A stretch of DNA of 64,000 nt from an uncultured Lachnospiraceae bacterium (GTDB lineage: Bacteria; Bacillota; Clostridia; Lachnospirales; Lachnospiraceae): positions 62,001-126,000 of the forward strand of contig CAKRJT010000004.1 of the NCBI GenBank assembly GCA_934351925.1, in the 5' to 3' direction. Positions within the stretch are counted from its first letter, which is position 1, and every line of letters starts with the position of its first letter. Positions 54,706 to 63,874 of this stretch are shown in pieces. The position numbers and the translations under genes are program-made. The notes under the pieces are model-generated. The model saw only the letters and a program-made list of their open reading frames with translations. It made no database searches and was not told the DNA's origin.

Positions 54706-55200
54706 ATGATGAATATTGTTCTTCACGAACCGGAGATGCCCGCCAATACGGGAAATATAGGAAGAACCTGTGTTGCCACCGGCAGCAGGCTGCATCTTAT
54801 AGGGCCGCTAGGCTTTCAGATTAACGATAAGATGTTAAAGAGGGCGGGGCTTGATTATTGGCCTAACCTTGATGTTACTGTCTATGATGATTTTGATGAT
54901 TTTATGGAGAAAAATCCCGGTGCCAGACTGTATATGGCGACAACTAAGGCTAAGAATGTGTACACGCATGTACACTATGATGAGAATGCATATATTATGT
55001 TCGGCAAGGAAAGCGCGGGAATACCTGAGAGTATATTACAGAAGTACCCGGAGACTTCAATACGTATCCCCATGATAGGAGAAACGCGTTCGCTCAACCT
55101 GTCCAATTCAGTTGCGATTGTGCTGTATGAGGCGCTCAGGCAGAACAATTTTGAGGGGATGAGACTTGAAGGAAAGCCGAGAACCTTTAACTGGGATTGA
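54706..55200 (+). CDS. trmL: tRNA (cytidine/uridine-34-2'-O)-methyltransferase TrmL
   Basis: 164 residues from the ATG at 54706, after AAAGAGGAC. It is a minimal SPOUT methyltransferase: NIVLHEPEMPANTGNIGRTC at the start, then FGKESAGIPESIL and IPMIGETRSLNLSNSVAIV, the knotted SAM-binding site. TrmL methylates the wobble ribose of certain leucine tRNAs. The size is right for the family. The stop lies 8 bp from the end of the convergent histidine kinase gene. Confidence 0.93.
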   Translation: MMNIVLHEPEMPANTGNIGRTCVATGSRLHLIGPLGFQINDKMLKRAGLDYWPNLDVTVYDDFDDFMEKNPGARLYMATTKAKNVYTHVHYDENAYIMFGKESAGIPESILQKYPETSIRIPMIGETRSLNLSNSVAIVLYEALRQNNFEGMRLEGKPRTFNWD

Positions 55201-55207
55201 AGTTTCT

Positions 55208-56611
55208 TCAATCCTCAGTTTGGGCTTTTGGAAGGGAGAAGATGAACTCCGTTCCGGTTCCCTCGGTGCTTATAACGTCTATAGTCGTTTTATGTGCGTT
55301 TATGATTTCTTTAACTATCGATAGACCAAGTCCGGTTCCCTTTTTATCCTTTCCTCTTGAAAGGTCTGATTTGTAGAAACGGTCCCAGATTTTTTCAATA
55401 TTGTCCTTAGGAATTCCCATTCCGAAGTCTTTTACGGAAATAAAAATCTTCTCACCCTTTTCGTAGGTTGAAATATTAATAAAGGAGCTGCTGTTGCTGA
55501 ATTTTATGGCATTGTCTATGAGGTTGTATATGACCTGCTGTATCTTGCCATAGTCAGCGTCAACGAAGGTATTCTTGTCTGAGAAGGTCAGGTTGAACTG
55601 TATCTTCTTCTGCGAGCATACACCCTCAAATGTAAGAATTGTCTTGCGTATAATCTCGTTTATGTCAAAACTGCTTATTTCAAGAATCATTCCCTGATTC
55701 ATGTTGTTGAGTGTGAGCAGGCTTCCGGTGAGCTTGTTGAGACGCTCTGTCTCAAAGAGCACTATATTCAGATATTTTTCATACAGCTCCGGGGGAATGG
55801 TTCCGTCGAGCATCGCCTCAAGATAGCCCTTAATCGATGTGAGCGGGGAACGGAAATCGTGAGACACGTTCGCGATGAACTTGTTCTGGTAGTCGTTTAG
55901 CTTGTCTATCTCGCCTGCCATGAAGTCGAGAGAGTTGGCGAGCTGTCCGAGTTCATCAACGCGCTTGAAATGTGCCCTCGCGGAGAGGTCTCCGTCCGCA
56001 TATCCCTTTGTCAGCTTCGTGAGCTTCCTGATTGGCAGATATATGCGGAACATATACAGGAAGATGAAACCTGACGAGTAAATTAATACTATAATCATGG
56101 TGATATAGTTGTAGTTGAACACTGAGTTGCTGCTATGCTCAAGTTTTGATAAGTCCTTGTGTATGAGCACATATCCGCGCAAGGTGTACTGCGAATTGAC
56201 AGGCGCTATAACCGTCAGCACATCATGGTCGAAGGTTCCGAAAAAATCGCCTTCGAAGTAGTATCTGTTACCGCTCACGGACGGGTCGAAAGCTTTTATT
56301 GAACCTGTTCGGCTGCAGGTGTCAGCGATAATATTACCGTCCCTGTCAACAATCATAACCTCGCAGTTGAGATATCTGTCCACGATGGTGAGCTGCGCCG
56401 TGGCGGACTGGACATATGCCTTGTTCCCGGCTATCACGCCCGGGCCGTAGGCGTAGGCTATATATGATGCCTGACGGTACATGGCGGCAGACTCCTCCTT
56501 CACCGTGTGGGTATGATACATCTGCGGAATGAGAAGAGATATGGTAAGAAAGCTTATTATACCGAAGATAGCGTATTCAACTAACAATCTTACAAACATT
56601 TTTCTTCTCAT
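55208..56611 (-). CDS. Sensor histidine kinase (HAMP, HisKA, HATPase)
   Basis: 467 residues: a first membrane helix near 10-32, an extracytoplasmic sensor domain of about 135 residues, a second helix near 170-192, a HAMP region, HisKA with His251 in NVSHDFRSPL, and an ATP-binding domain (NLIDNAIKFSNS; GMGIPKDNIEKIWDRFYK; GTGLGLSIVKEII). It senses an envelope or external signal and phosphorylates the partner regulator. The ATG overlaps the regulator stop by 4 bp (ATGA type), a typical two-component pair. Confidence 0.95.
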   Translation of the reverse strand: MRRKMFVRLLVEYAIFGIISFLTISLLIPQMYHTHTVKEESAAMYRQASYIAYAYGPGVIAGNKAYVQSATAQLTIVDRYLNCEVMIVDRDGNIIADTCSRTGSIKAFDPSVSGNRYYFEGDFFGTFDHDVLTVIAPVNSQYTLRGYVLIHKDLSKLEHSSNSVFNYNYITMIIVLIYSSGFIFLYMFRIYLPIRKLTKLTKGYADGDLSARAHFKRVDELGQLANSLDFMAGEIDKLNDYQNKFIANVSHDFRSPLTSIKGYLEAMLDGTIPPELYEKYLNIVLFETERLNKLTGSLLTLNNMNQGMILEISSFDINEIIRKTILTFEGVCSQKKIQFNLTFSDKNTFVDADYGKIQQVIYNLIDNAIKFSNSSSFINISTYEKGEKIFISVKDFGMGIPKDNIEKIWDRFYKSDLSRGKDKKGTGLGLSIVKEIINAHKTTIDVISTEGTGTEFIFSLPKAQTED

Positions 56612-57324
56612 GGCTTTTTGACCCCGAACTTATAACCTATACTCCAGACAGTGCTGATACTCCAATATTCATTATCATGTATCTTTTCACGGATACGCTT
56701 AATATGCACGTCTACTGTTCGTGTGTCTCCCACATATTCGTAGCCCCAGATATGGTCGAGAAGCTGCTCTCTTGTAAAAACCTGGTTAGGAGATGAGGCA
56801 AGAAAATACAGAAGCTCAAGCTCCTTAGGAGGCATATCCACGTTCTGCCCTTTATAAATGACGGAATAGTTCGTCAGATTAATGAGAAGGTCAGGGTACT
56901 CGACATACTCACCTATATTCTCGGAAGGAAGTGCGGCAGCGAGGGAGGCAGCCTGCGTCTGGGTGCGCCTGAGCACTGCCTTCACACGCGCGACGAGCTC
57001 CTTCGAGTCAAAAGGCTTGATTATATAATCGTCCGCTCCGAGTTCAAGTCCGAGCACCTTGTCGAACACTTCACCCTTGGCGGAAAGCATGATGATAGGC
57101 ACGTTGGAGGTGCGCCTTATCTCGCGGCAGACCTGATAGCCGTCTATTCCGGGGAGCATCAGGTCGAGGAGAATGAGGTTGGGCTGGAATTGTCCAAACT
57201 GTTCAAGAGCCTGTTCGCCATCTTCGACTATAAGTGTGTCAAAACATTCCTTCATAAGATAAAGAGATATAAGCTCTGCAATATTGTTATCATCGTCTAC
57301 GATGAGTATTTTCTGTTTTGCCAT
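56608..57324 (-). CDS. OmpR/PhoB-type response regulator
   Basis: 238 residues: a receiver domain with phospho-acceptor Asp54 (LLDLMLPG), Lys in KPFDSKELVARVKAVLRR, and a C-terminal winged helix (YPDLLINLTNYSVIYKG ... TRTVDVHIKRIREKI). It is the upstream gene of the two-component pair. The signal is unknown. GAGGG lies before the ATG. Confidence 0.96.
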   Translation of the reverse strand: MAKQKILIVDDDNNIAELISLYLMKECFDTLIVEDGEQALEQFGQFQPNLILLDLMLPGIDGYQVCREIRRTSNVPIIMLSAKGEVFDKVLGLELGADDYIIKPFDSKELVARVKAVLRRTQTQAASLAAALPSENIGEYVEYPDLLINLTNYSVIYKGQNVDMPPKELELLYFLASSPNQVFTREQLLDHIWGYEYVGDTRTVDVHIKRIREKIHDNEYWSISTVWSIGYKFGVKKP

Positions 57325-57358
57325 GTTTGTGCCCTCCTATGTTGTATTAATCCATGAT

Positions 57359-57388
57359 ATGAGGGGCAAAAGGTATTTTGCACCTCAT
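57359..57388. other. Stem-loop between mutS2 and the response regulator gene
   Basis: ATGAGGGGCAAAA pairs with TTTTGCACCTCAT around GGTA, with one mismatch. No T-run follows, so it may be a processing site or a weak stop after mutS2. Confidence 0.4.
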
Positions 57389-57423
57389 TTGATATCCATA
57401 ATAAAAATGTGTCATTGAAACAA

Positions 57424-59799
57424 TTACTTGAATTCGGCTATTGTAACGCCCGCATCGCCCTCTCCGAAGGTGCCGAGGCGGTAGGATTTGATGTACTTCT
57501 GGCGCTTTAAGTGGCTCTGTACGGCATTTCTTAATGCGCCTGAGCCTTTTCCATGGACAATACGCACGGATGGAATATGCGAAAGGTAGGCATCATCGAG
57601 ATACTTATCAAGGTGTGCGATGGCTTCGTCAACTGTCATGCCGATGAGATTTATCTCGCTTGAGAGGGTGAAGGTCTTGGATGCTTTTATGGCACCGGAA
57701 CCGCCCATTCCCTTTTTGGCAGTTATTTTGTTGTTATCCTCAAGTATTATAAGATCCTTTATATTCACCTGTGAGTTGAGTATTCCCATTGTGACGCTTA
57801 AGTTGCCTTTAGAGTCAGGGAGCGTGTGGACGGTACCCTCAAGGTTCATGCTGAGCACCTTGACGCGGTCGCCTATGTGGAAATCCTTTGCAGTGTAATT
57901 TTTGCCGGAAGTTTTAGGTGCATTTTTGAGTGTAAGCTTTCCAGATACGGAGTCTAGCTTCTCGCGGGCAGCCTTTCGCTCCTTCTCCATCTCGGCGGCT
58001 GAAACACCCTGGCGCTCATATTTGTTGAACTTTCTTATAACTTCATCGGCGTATTCCTTCGCATCGCGCAGAATGTCGGCGGCCTCCTCGTTGGCACGGC
58101 GGATAATCTTGTCGGAGCGCTCATCAAGGCGTTCCTGTTTTGCTTCGAGTGCCTGCTTGAGCTCGGCTACCTGTGCCTTGTAGGTCGATATCTCCTCGCG
58201 TTCGCGCTCAATCGTGACGCGGCTCTCCTCAAGGTTTGCGAGCAGATCCTCGAATGCCTTGTCGTTAGTGCCAATCTGTGCCTTGGCGTTCTCTATAATA
58301 TATGATGGAAGTCCAAGCTTGCCGGATATGGCAAAGGCGTTGCTCTTTCCCGGAATACCAACCAACAGTCTGTAGGTAGGGGAGAGTGTGTTCACGTCGA
58401 ACTCACAGCAGGCGTTCACGACACCCGGGGTTGACAGGGCATATACCTTGAGCTCGCTGTAGTGGGTCGTGGCGGCGCAGGTAACCTGTCGCTTGTGTAA
58501 ATCCTGCAAGATGGATATGGCGAGTGCAGCACCCTCTGTAGGGTCGGTTCCGGCACAGAGCTCATCGAAGAGCACGAGACTCTTGTAGTCCGCCTTTCCA
58601 AGGATATCCACTATATGTGTCATATGCGAGGAGAAGGTCGAGAGACTCTGCTCAATGCTCTGTTCATCACCTATATCCGCGAATACATCGTTAAATACCG
58701 AAAGCTCCGAGCCGTCAAATGCAGGGATATGAAGTCCGGCCTGTCCCATGAGCGTGAAAAGCCCGATAGTCTTTAAGGTTACGGTCTTACCGCCCGTGTT
58801 AGGTCCCGTTATGACGAGCAGGTTGAAGTCCTTGCCTAAATATACGTCGATAGGTACAACTTTTTTCGCGTCTATGAGAGGGTGGCGTCCCTTCTTGATG
58901 TTGATGTAGCCGTTCTCGTTCATCACCGGTTCGCTGCCGTTGTAGCGCTTTGAAAGGCTCGCTCTGGCAAATATGAAATCAAGCTGTGTGAGCACCTTCA
59001 AATCCGCGTGGAGGCTGTCTATATACTGCGCCGCCTCCTCACTCAGATTGGCGAGAATGACATTAATCTCTTCTATTTCTTTGAGTTCGAGCTCGCGAAG
59101 CTCATTGTTTAACCTGACAACAGCCATAGGCTCGATAAAGAGGGTGGAGCCCGAGGAGGACTGGTCATGTATCATGCCCGGTACCTGTGAGCGGTATTCA
59201 GCCTTGACAGGTATGCAGTAGCGTCCGGCTCTCGTTGTGACGACGGCGTCCTGAAGGTAGGTGCGCTGTCCGCCTACCATGGAGTTGAGCTCGGAGTGAA
59301 TCTTGTCGTTCGCTATGCGGATATGTCTTCGGATATCCTTGAGCCTGGCACTCGCATCGTCAGCCATCTCCTCGTCGGAGATTATGCAGCGGTTGATTTC
59401 GCGGTTGAGCGAGGTGAGAGGTTCAATAGCCTCGAACATCGTGTCAAGACAGTCGCGTGAGGTGTCGTCCGTCTCACGTCTGCCGTAGGTCTTGACACGG
59501 TTAGCCACATTGAGCATGGAGGAGAGCGCAAGAAGCTCGCTCATGCCAAGGCTTGCACCAATCTCAAGGCGCTTGAGTGACATGCCGATATCCTTAAGAC
59601 CGGAGAAAGAGACTCCGCCTCTTTTTACTATTCTGTACAGTGCATCGGAGGTCTCCTTCTGTGCACGTCTTATTTCATCTATGTCGGTCATGGGTCTGAG
59701 CTTATGGCAGAGCTCCTTTCCCATGTCGGAGGCTGCCTGTTCGGACAGCAGTTCTATTATTTTAGTGTACTCTAAAATTCTAAGTGCTTTTTCGTTCAT
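57424..59799 (-). CDS. mutS2: Endonuclease MutS2
   Basis: 791 residues in the normal MutS2 order: a clamp and helical core region, Walker A GPNTGGKT (332-339) with VFADIGDEQSIEQSLSTFSS and ELCAGTDPTEGAAL after it, a coiled segment with many Glu/Arg (about 515-640), and a C-terminal Smr nuclease domain ending VRIVHGKGSGALRNAVQSHL. In Firmicutes MutS2 splits collided ribosomes and suppresses homologous recombination. The gene is flanked by the two-component genes on one side and the Tad promoter on the other. Confidence 0.96.
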   Translation of the reverse strand: MNEKALRILEYTKIIELLSEQAASDMGKELCHKLRPMTDIDEIRRAQKETSDALYRIVKRGGVSFSGLKDIGMSLKRLEIGASLGMSELLALSSMLNVANRVKTYGRRETDDTSRDCLDTMFEAIEPLTSLNREINRCIISDEEMADDASARLKDIRRHIRIANDKIHSELNSMVGGQRTYLQDAVVTTRAGRYCIPVKAEYRSQVPGMIHDQSSSGSTLFIEPMAVVRLNNELRELELKEIEEINVILANLSEEAAQYIDSLHADLKVLTQLDFIFARASLSKRYNGSEPVMNENGYINIKKGRHPLIDAKKVVPIDVYLGKDFNLLVITGPNTGGKTVTLKTIGLFTLMGQAGLHIPAFDGSELSVFNDVFADIGDEQSIEQSLSTFSSHMTHIVDILGKADYKSLVLFDELCAGTDPTEGAALAISILQDLHKRQVTCAATTHYSELKVYALSTPGVVNACCEFDVNTLSPTYRLLVGIPGKSNAFAISGKLGLPSYIIENAKAQIGTNDKAFEDLLANLEESRVTIEREREEISTYKAQVAELKQALEAKQERLDERSDKIIRRANEEAADILRDAKEYADEVIRKFNKYERQGVSAAEMEKERKAAREKLDSVSGKLTLKNAPKTSGKNYTAKDFHIGDRVKVLSMNLEGTVHTLPDSKGNLSVTMGILNSQVNIKDLIILEDNNKITAKKGMGGSGAIKASKTFTLSSEINLIGMTVDEAIAHLDKYLDDAYLSHIPSVRIVHGKGSGALRNAVQSHLKRQKYIKSYRLGTFGEGDAGVTIAEFK

Positions 59800-59929
59800 A
59801 AAAATTCCCTCAATCCCTCATAAAAATAAAATATTATACGCAAAAAGCAGTATTGTTGTGCTGACTGCGAATATACTTACATTCTAGCTTAAAATGAGTA
59901 AAACTGCAAACTATTTTCGCAAAAGATAC

Positions 59930-59958
59930 TTGACTTTGAACCCGGCAATAAATATAAT
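59930..59958 (+). promoter_or_regulatory. Strong sigma-A promoter of the Tad pilus operon
   Basis: TTGACT and a perfect TATAAT are separated by 17 bp. The ~100-nt leader contains a GGTAA/TTACC hairpin followed by a T-rich run, resembling a weak attenuator. Confidence 0.7.
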
Positions 59959-60065
59959 GGGTATCGAAGCTGATATCAAGCTTTATCTTTTATATTCCAT
60001 GGAATTTTATCTTTTTACCGGTAATCAGGTAGTTACCCAGTTGTTTTTTTGGAAAGGAGGTATAC

Positions 60066-61262
60066 ATGATTTTTTCGGCACAGAAGAATGTGCTGCGGAC
60101 GGGAGAGAGTGAGCAGAATGCCGAAGCGCTCACGCAGGAACAGATTGTGGAGAAGGTTGTCGACTATGTCACGTCGGGCTTTAACGTGGCGCGATTTAAC
60201 ATGTGCGAGAGGGGGGAGATAAGCAGGGAGGTATTTGCAGGAGAGGTGAAGGAGCATATCCGGAGCACCTATCGTGTGAATGAGGCACAGGTACGGGAGA
60301 TTTACGGACAGTTTTCGAGGTTTGTGTGGAGTTATTATATTATTGATGGTCTGATTGCGGACCCGGACATATCGGATATCAGGATAATCGATTTCAGGCA
60401 TGTGTATATTAAGCGGAAGGGTGTGAGGAGCCTTTCGGATATACGTTTTCAGAGTGAGGAGGACTATGAGCGCTTTGTGGAGAGGGTTGCGCTCAAGAAT
60501 AAGGTGAATATGGGGAATAACAATGCGATAAACATATTTACGGATAAGAGCCTTGAAGACTGGATTTTAAGGTTTAACCTGTCGACGCGGTATGTTCTGT
60601 CCGGCAATGCGCCTATGCTGCACATAAGAAAGCATGCAAGACATAAGAAGCTGCTTCCGCGTCTTGTGGCTGACGCAATGCTCCCGGAGGAGATTGCCAT
60701 GCTCTTGATGGATAAGATAGAGGCGGGTGAGTCGTTTTTGGTGTGCGGTGCAGGCTCAGCGGGAAAGACAACGCTTATGAATGCGATGCTTGAGATCATT
60801 CCCGACAGATTTTCGATATTCTGTGTGCAGGAGGCGGAGGAGCTGTTCTCACTGAGGGCGAGAGAATTTTGTGCCTACCATATTGTTGATAACAGGGGCG
60901 AGGGAAAGGTCAGATATACCCTTGAGGATATCTCAAGAAACGGTCTGCTTGTCGATTCTGATGTATATATGATTGGAGAGATAAAGGGTGGAGAAGCTAA
61001 GGATTTTCTCTATGCGGTGCACACAGGTGCGATATGCTATGCCTCTATCCATGCCAATTCACCGCGCGATGCCTATTTTCGTCTGGTGGATTACGTCAAA
61101 AGAAGCAGCTCCCATTCAACGGAGGAGATTTTATTCATGCTGCGTTCCCTGAAAAATTGTATTTTTCTTAAAAAATATAAAATTGACACAATAACGGAAA
61201 TCGCATGGAGCGATGAGAAGAATGAGATGTTATTTAAGGCCATCTATTCGAGGGAGGGGTGA
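60066..61262 (+). CDS. Tad pilus assembly ATPase, CpaF/TadA family
   Basis: 398 residues; AAAGGAGG lies 6 bp before the ATG. A helical N-terminal domain is followed by a secretion-type ATPase core: Walker A GAGSAGKT (228-235), then IGEIKGGEAKDFLYAVHTG with the Walker B region, and ICYASIHANSPRDAYFRL as the His box. CpaF/TadA hydrolyses ATP to power assembly and retraction of Flp pili. It opens an operon that goes on to TadB- and TadC-like proteins and a Flp1 pilin. Confidence 0.93.
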   Translation: MIFSAQKNVLRTGESEQNAEALTQEQIVEKVVDYVTSGFNVARFNMCERGEISREVFAGEVKEHIRSTYRVNEAQVREIYGQFSRFVWSYYIIDGLIADPDISDIRIIDFRHVYIKRKGVRSLSDIRFQSEEDYERFVERVALKNKVNMGNNNAINIFTDKSLEDWILRFNLSTRYVLSGNAPMLHIRKHARHKKLLPRLVADAMLPEEIAMLLMDKIEAGESFLVCGAGSAGKTTLMNAMLEIIPDRFSIFCVQEAEELFSLRAREFCAYHIVDNRGEGKVRYTLEDISRNGLLVDSDVYMIGEIKGGEAKDFLYAVHTGAICYASIHANSPRDAYFRLVDYVKRSSSHSTEEILFMLRSLKNCIFLKKYKIDTITEIAWSDEKNEMLFKAIYSREG

Positions 61263-61280
61263 GTTCTGGAGAAAACAGAT

Positions 61281-62267
61281 ATGGTTATGTATTTTTTTGC
61301 CGGAGGACATCTGCTTCTTGCACTGCTTCTTTTTGCCGTGACATATGGTTTTTTATGCTATGTGCGTGGTGAGAATACGCTGAGGTCAGGCTTGTATGAA
61401 CTGTATGATAGGATAAACAGCCTGTCGGGAAGCCGTGAGGAGGTTGGCAGAAGGCTCAAGGCATTGTATGGGAATATGGTGACAAGAGGTTTTATAACGC
61501 ACATTGCTGAGAATTTAGAGTATAGCGGGGCGGCAGGAAGATTTGATAGGGTTACGCCCGAGCTGTATATTGCAGCCATGATTGTGCTGTCGTCGGCGAT
61601 GTTTGGTGTTGGAAGCGTATTGTCGGGCAGATGGTATGTCGGGATAATATTTTCGGTGCTTCCATGGCTGGTCTGTGAGTATGTGTTTGCCAGGGCGAGG
61701 GACTACCGCTACCGCAGGGAGGAGCAGGAGCTGTTAGCCTTTGTAAACTGTGTGGAGAGCTGTGCGGCGCAGTCAGATGACATTATATACATACTTGAAA
61801 AGTCAGCTTCAATGATAGAGGGACCTCTGAGCGATGAGCTTCTGCATACTGTGTCAAAGGTTAAAAGCGGAATAAGGGGGACTGTGGCTCTAAAGGAGCT
61901 TGAAAACAGAGTTGAGCATGCATTTTTTAAGACGATGATACGAAATCTGGAGATATCATCGAGAAACAATGCAAATTACCGTGAGATAACGGCACAATGC
62001 AGAAGCCTTCTCACGGAACAGCTTGACAGCAGCAAAAGACTTGAGGGAATTTACCGTGAGGCAGGAATAAGGCTTGGAATGATACTTGTGTGTGCGTTTA
62101 TCTGTCTCGAGATAATGTCACAGGCTATTCTTGACATGAGCCTGCCCGATATGTTCGTGACGTTTTCGAAGGATATTATCGGGAGCATCCTGATAGTCGC
62201 CATGTCCGCGGTGCTCCTGGTAACGGTGTATTTTGCATTTGTCAGAGGAAAGAGGGGGAGACAGTGA
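61281..62267 (+). CDS. TadB-like type II secretion F membrane protein
   Basis: 328 residues with a CTGGAG site upstream. N-terminal membrane helix (FFAGGHLLLALLLFAVTYGFL), a second near 100, a cytoplasmic helical T2SF domain (EEQELLAFVNCVESCAAQSD ... KELENRVEHAFFKTMIR), and two C-terminal helices. TadB forms the inner-membrane platform with TadC for Flp pilus assembly. The stop overlaps the next start (GTGATG). Confidence 0.85.
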   Translation: MVMYFFAGGHLLLALLLFAVTYGFLCYVRGENTLRSGLYELYDRINSLSGSREEVGRRLKALYGNMVTRGFITHIAENLEYSGAAGRFDRVTPELYIAAMIVLSSAMFGVGSVLSGRWYVGIIFSVLPWLVCEYVFARARDYRYRREEQELLAFVNCVESCAAQSDDIIYILEKSASMIEGPLSDELLHTVSKVKSGIRGTVALKELENRVEHAFFKTMIRNLEISSRNNANYREITAQCRSLLTEQLDSSKRLEGIYREAGIRLGMILVCAFICLEIMSQAILDMSLPDMFVTFSKDIIGSILIVAMSAVLLVTVYFAFVRGKRGRQ

Positions 62268-63130
62268 TGGAGTTCCGGGCGGAGAACATTGCGGGGATAA
62301 GGACAGTGTTCATGGCTTTTGTATTAATGTCGGTCTTTTTGTTGATGTATATGTTTGCCGCTGACGCGGTGGCGGACAGATATGAGCTCGTCAGGCGCAG
62401 GCTTGCGGGAAGCCTTTTAGGTGCGATGAACAGAGCCGGGGAAAATAATATATTTTCATACGAGTACATACAGACGCGGCTTGACGCGTGGGGAGTAACC
62501 TATCACTCAAAAGGAAGGATAACGCCGCCGGTGTATCTTTGCGGAAAGCTATTTTGCGGTGCTGCCGGACTTGTGGTATCGCTGATGCTAAATCCGGCAC
62601 TTATGCCGGTATGTGCGGCAGCAGCATTTTTCTACCCGGATATACATGCGCGTATGAGAAACCGGGACGACAATGAGAAGATGCTTGCAAGCATAATGGA
62701 TGTGTATGATGTTGTGTTTTTGCAGCTCAATGCAGGCGAATATATAACGCAGACCTTGATTGACGCCTACAGGGTAGCGGCACACCCAAGGCTGAAGGCG
62801 GCACTGATGACTCTCACAGGGGATATACTTTCCTCTAATGATTTAATTGTATCAATGGAGGTTTTCGGAGGTAAATTCGAAAATGAAAATATAAATAATC
62901 TGGTTGTTATAGTCAGGCAGATTGTCGAGAACGGTTTGTCCCCGGCTATGCTGTCGGACATAAGGCGATATCTGCTGACCTTGCAGGAAAGCTATAACAG
63001 GTATGTGCAGGAGAGAACCAGGCGGTTAGGAGACGTATGTCTGTTTGCAATATTTTTCTGCATTATGGCAGTGATGGTATATGCAAGCGTGAAGGGACTG
63101 CTCGATTCCGCGAGACTTTTTAAAATGTAA
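62267..63130 (+). CDS. TadC-like type II secretion F membrane protein
   Basis: 287 residues starting at the ATG that overlaps the TadB stop by one base (an in-frame GTG lies immediately before). It has an N-terminal membrane helix, a central pair, a T2SF domain (LASIMDVYDVVFLQLNAGEY; SMEVFGGKFENENINNLVVI) and a C-terminal helix. With TadB it forms the inner-membrane core of the pilus machine. Confidence 0.85.
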   Translation: MEFRAENIAGIRTVFMAFVLMSVFLLMYMFAADAVADRYELVRRRLAGSLLGAMNRAGENNIFSYEYIQTRLDAWGVTYHSKGRITPPVYLCGKLFCGAAGLVVSLMLNPALMPVCAAAAFFYPDIHARMRNRDDNEKMLASIMDVYDVVFLQLNAGEYITQTLIDAYRVAAHPRLKAALMTLTGDILSSNDLIVSMEVFGGKFENENINNLVVIVRQIVENGLSPAMLSDIRRYLLTLQESYNRYVQERTRRLGDVCLFAIFFCIMAVMVYASVKGLLDSARLFKM

Positions 63131-63173
63131 AAATAATGATAAAAATAGTGACAAAAATGGAGGAGGATAGAAT

Positions 63174-63434
63174 ATGAACAATTATATGATTATCGGAGCA
63201 ATGAAGAATGTCAACAGTGCAGTGAGAGGGATATGGACAAAGATGGGGCTGCATGGCATGACCGGAATGCAGTCACGGATGCTTCGCCGCGAGGAGGGAA
63301 GCGCCGTTATAGGTGAAGTGCTCGTTATGATAGTGGTGGTTGCCATGGCGGCCATATTCAAGTCAGGGGGTCTTGATTTCATCAAAAGCATATGGACGAC
63401 CATGACCCAGACGGCATCGACCATGTTTTCATAG
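63174..63434 (+). CDS. Flp1-type pilin (type IVb prepilin)
   Basis: 86 residues, with AGGAGGA before the ATG. A basic leader (SRMLRREEGSAVIGE) precedes a strongly hydrophobic segment (VLVMIVVVAMAAIF); the EEGSAVIGE stretch fits the prepilin peptidase/methylation region of Flp1-like pilins found in Clostridia, where a G-S or G-x processing site and a Glu five residues later are seen. It should be the main pilus subunit of this Tad system. The prepilin peptidase is not in the window. Confidence 0.85.
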   Translation: MNNYMIIGAMKNVNSAVRGIWTKMGLHGMTGMQSRMLRREEGSAVIGEVLVMIVVVAMAAIFKSGGLDFIKSIWTTMTQTASTMFS

Positions 63435-63448
63435 ACCGGGAGCAGCTT

Positions 63449-63874
63449 ATGAAGGATATTTTCCTGTGCAGAAAGAGCGGAGTCGGAAATATGATTTCGT
63501 GCATGCTGTGTATCCTGTTTTTATTTATTGTGATGCAGCTTGGGCTTGACATGTATGGAACGATGAATCTTGCCATAAGAAAATCCCGCATAGAGAGGAC
63601 GTATATTCTCTACATGGAAACGTATGGATATCTGACACGCGACAGACAGGAGCAGCTAACGAGGGAGCTTTCCGGTCTTGGAGTGGCTGATATCTCATAT
63701 GCAGGAACTACCCTGACACAGGCAGGCTACGGACAGGAGATAATTCTGTCCGTGACCGGATGCCTGAGAACAGGGACGCTCGGAGAATTTGCGGATGGCT
63801 TTTCGTTTTTGAGGGAGGGAATGACCGATTTTAGAATTTACCAGAAATCTACGGCGAAGAACAGGGAAGGCTGA
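63449..63874 (+). CDS. TadE/F-like pseudopilin
   Basis: 141 residues from the ATG at 63449, with GGGAGCAG upstream. A short basic leader (MKDIFLCRKSGVGN) is followed by one hydrophobic helix (MISCMLCILFLFIVMQLGL) and a polar domain, as in TadE/TadF pseudopilins. Such proteins join or prime the pilus. It follows the Flp1 gene by 14 bp, and the next gene overlaps its end. Confidence 0.75.
   Translation: MKDIFLCRKSGVGNMISCMLCILFLFIVMQLGLDMYGTMNLAIRKSRIERTYILYMETYGYLTRDRQEQLTRELSGLGVADISYAGTTLTQAGYGQEIILSVTGCLRTGTLGEFADGFSFLREGMTDFRIYQKSTAKNREG

Noticed and set aside
59894..60112. 72-codon plus-strand frame before the CpaF gene
   Set aside because: It has no ribosome site, overlaps the promoter and the CpaF start, and shows no motif.
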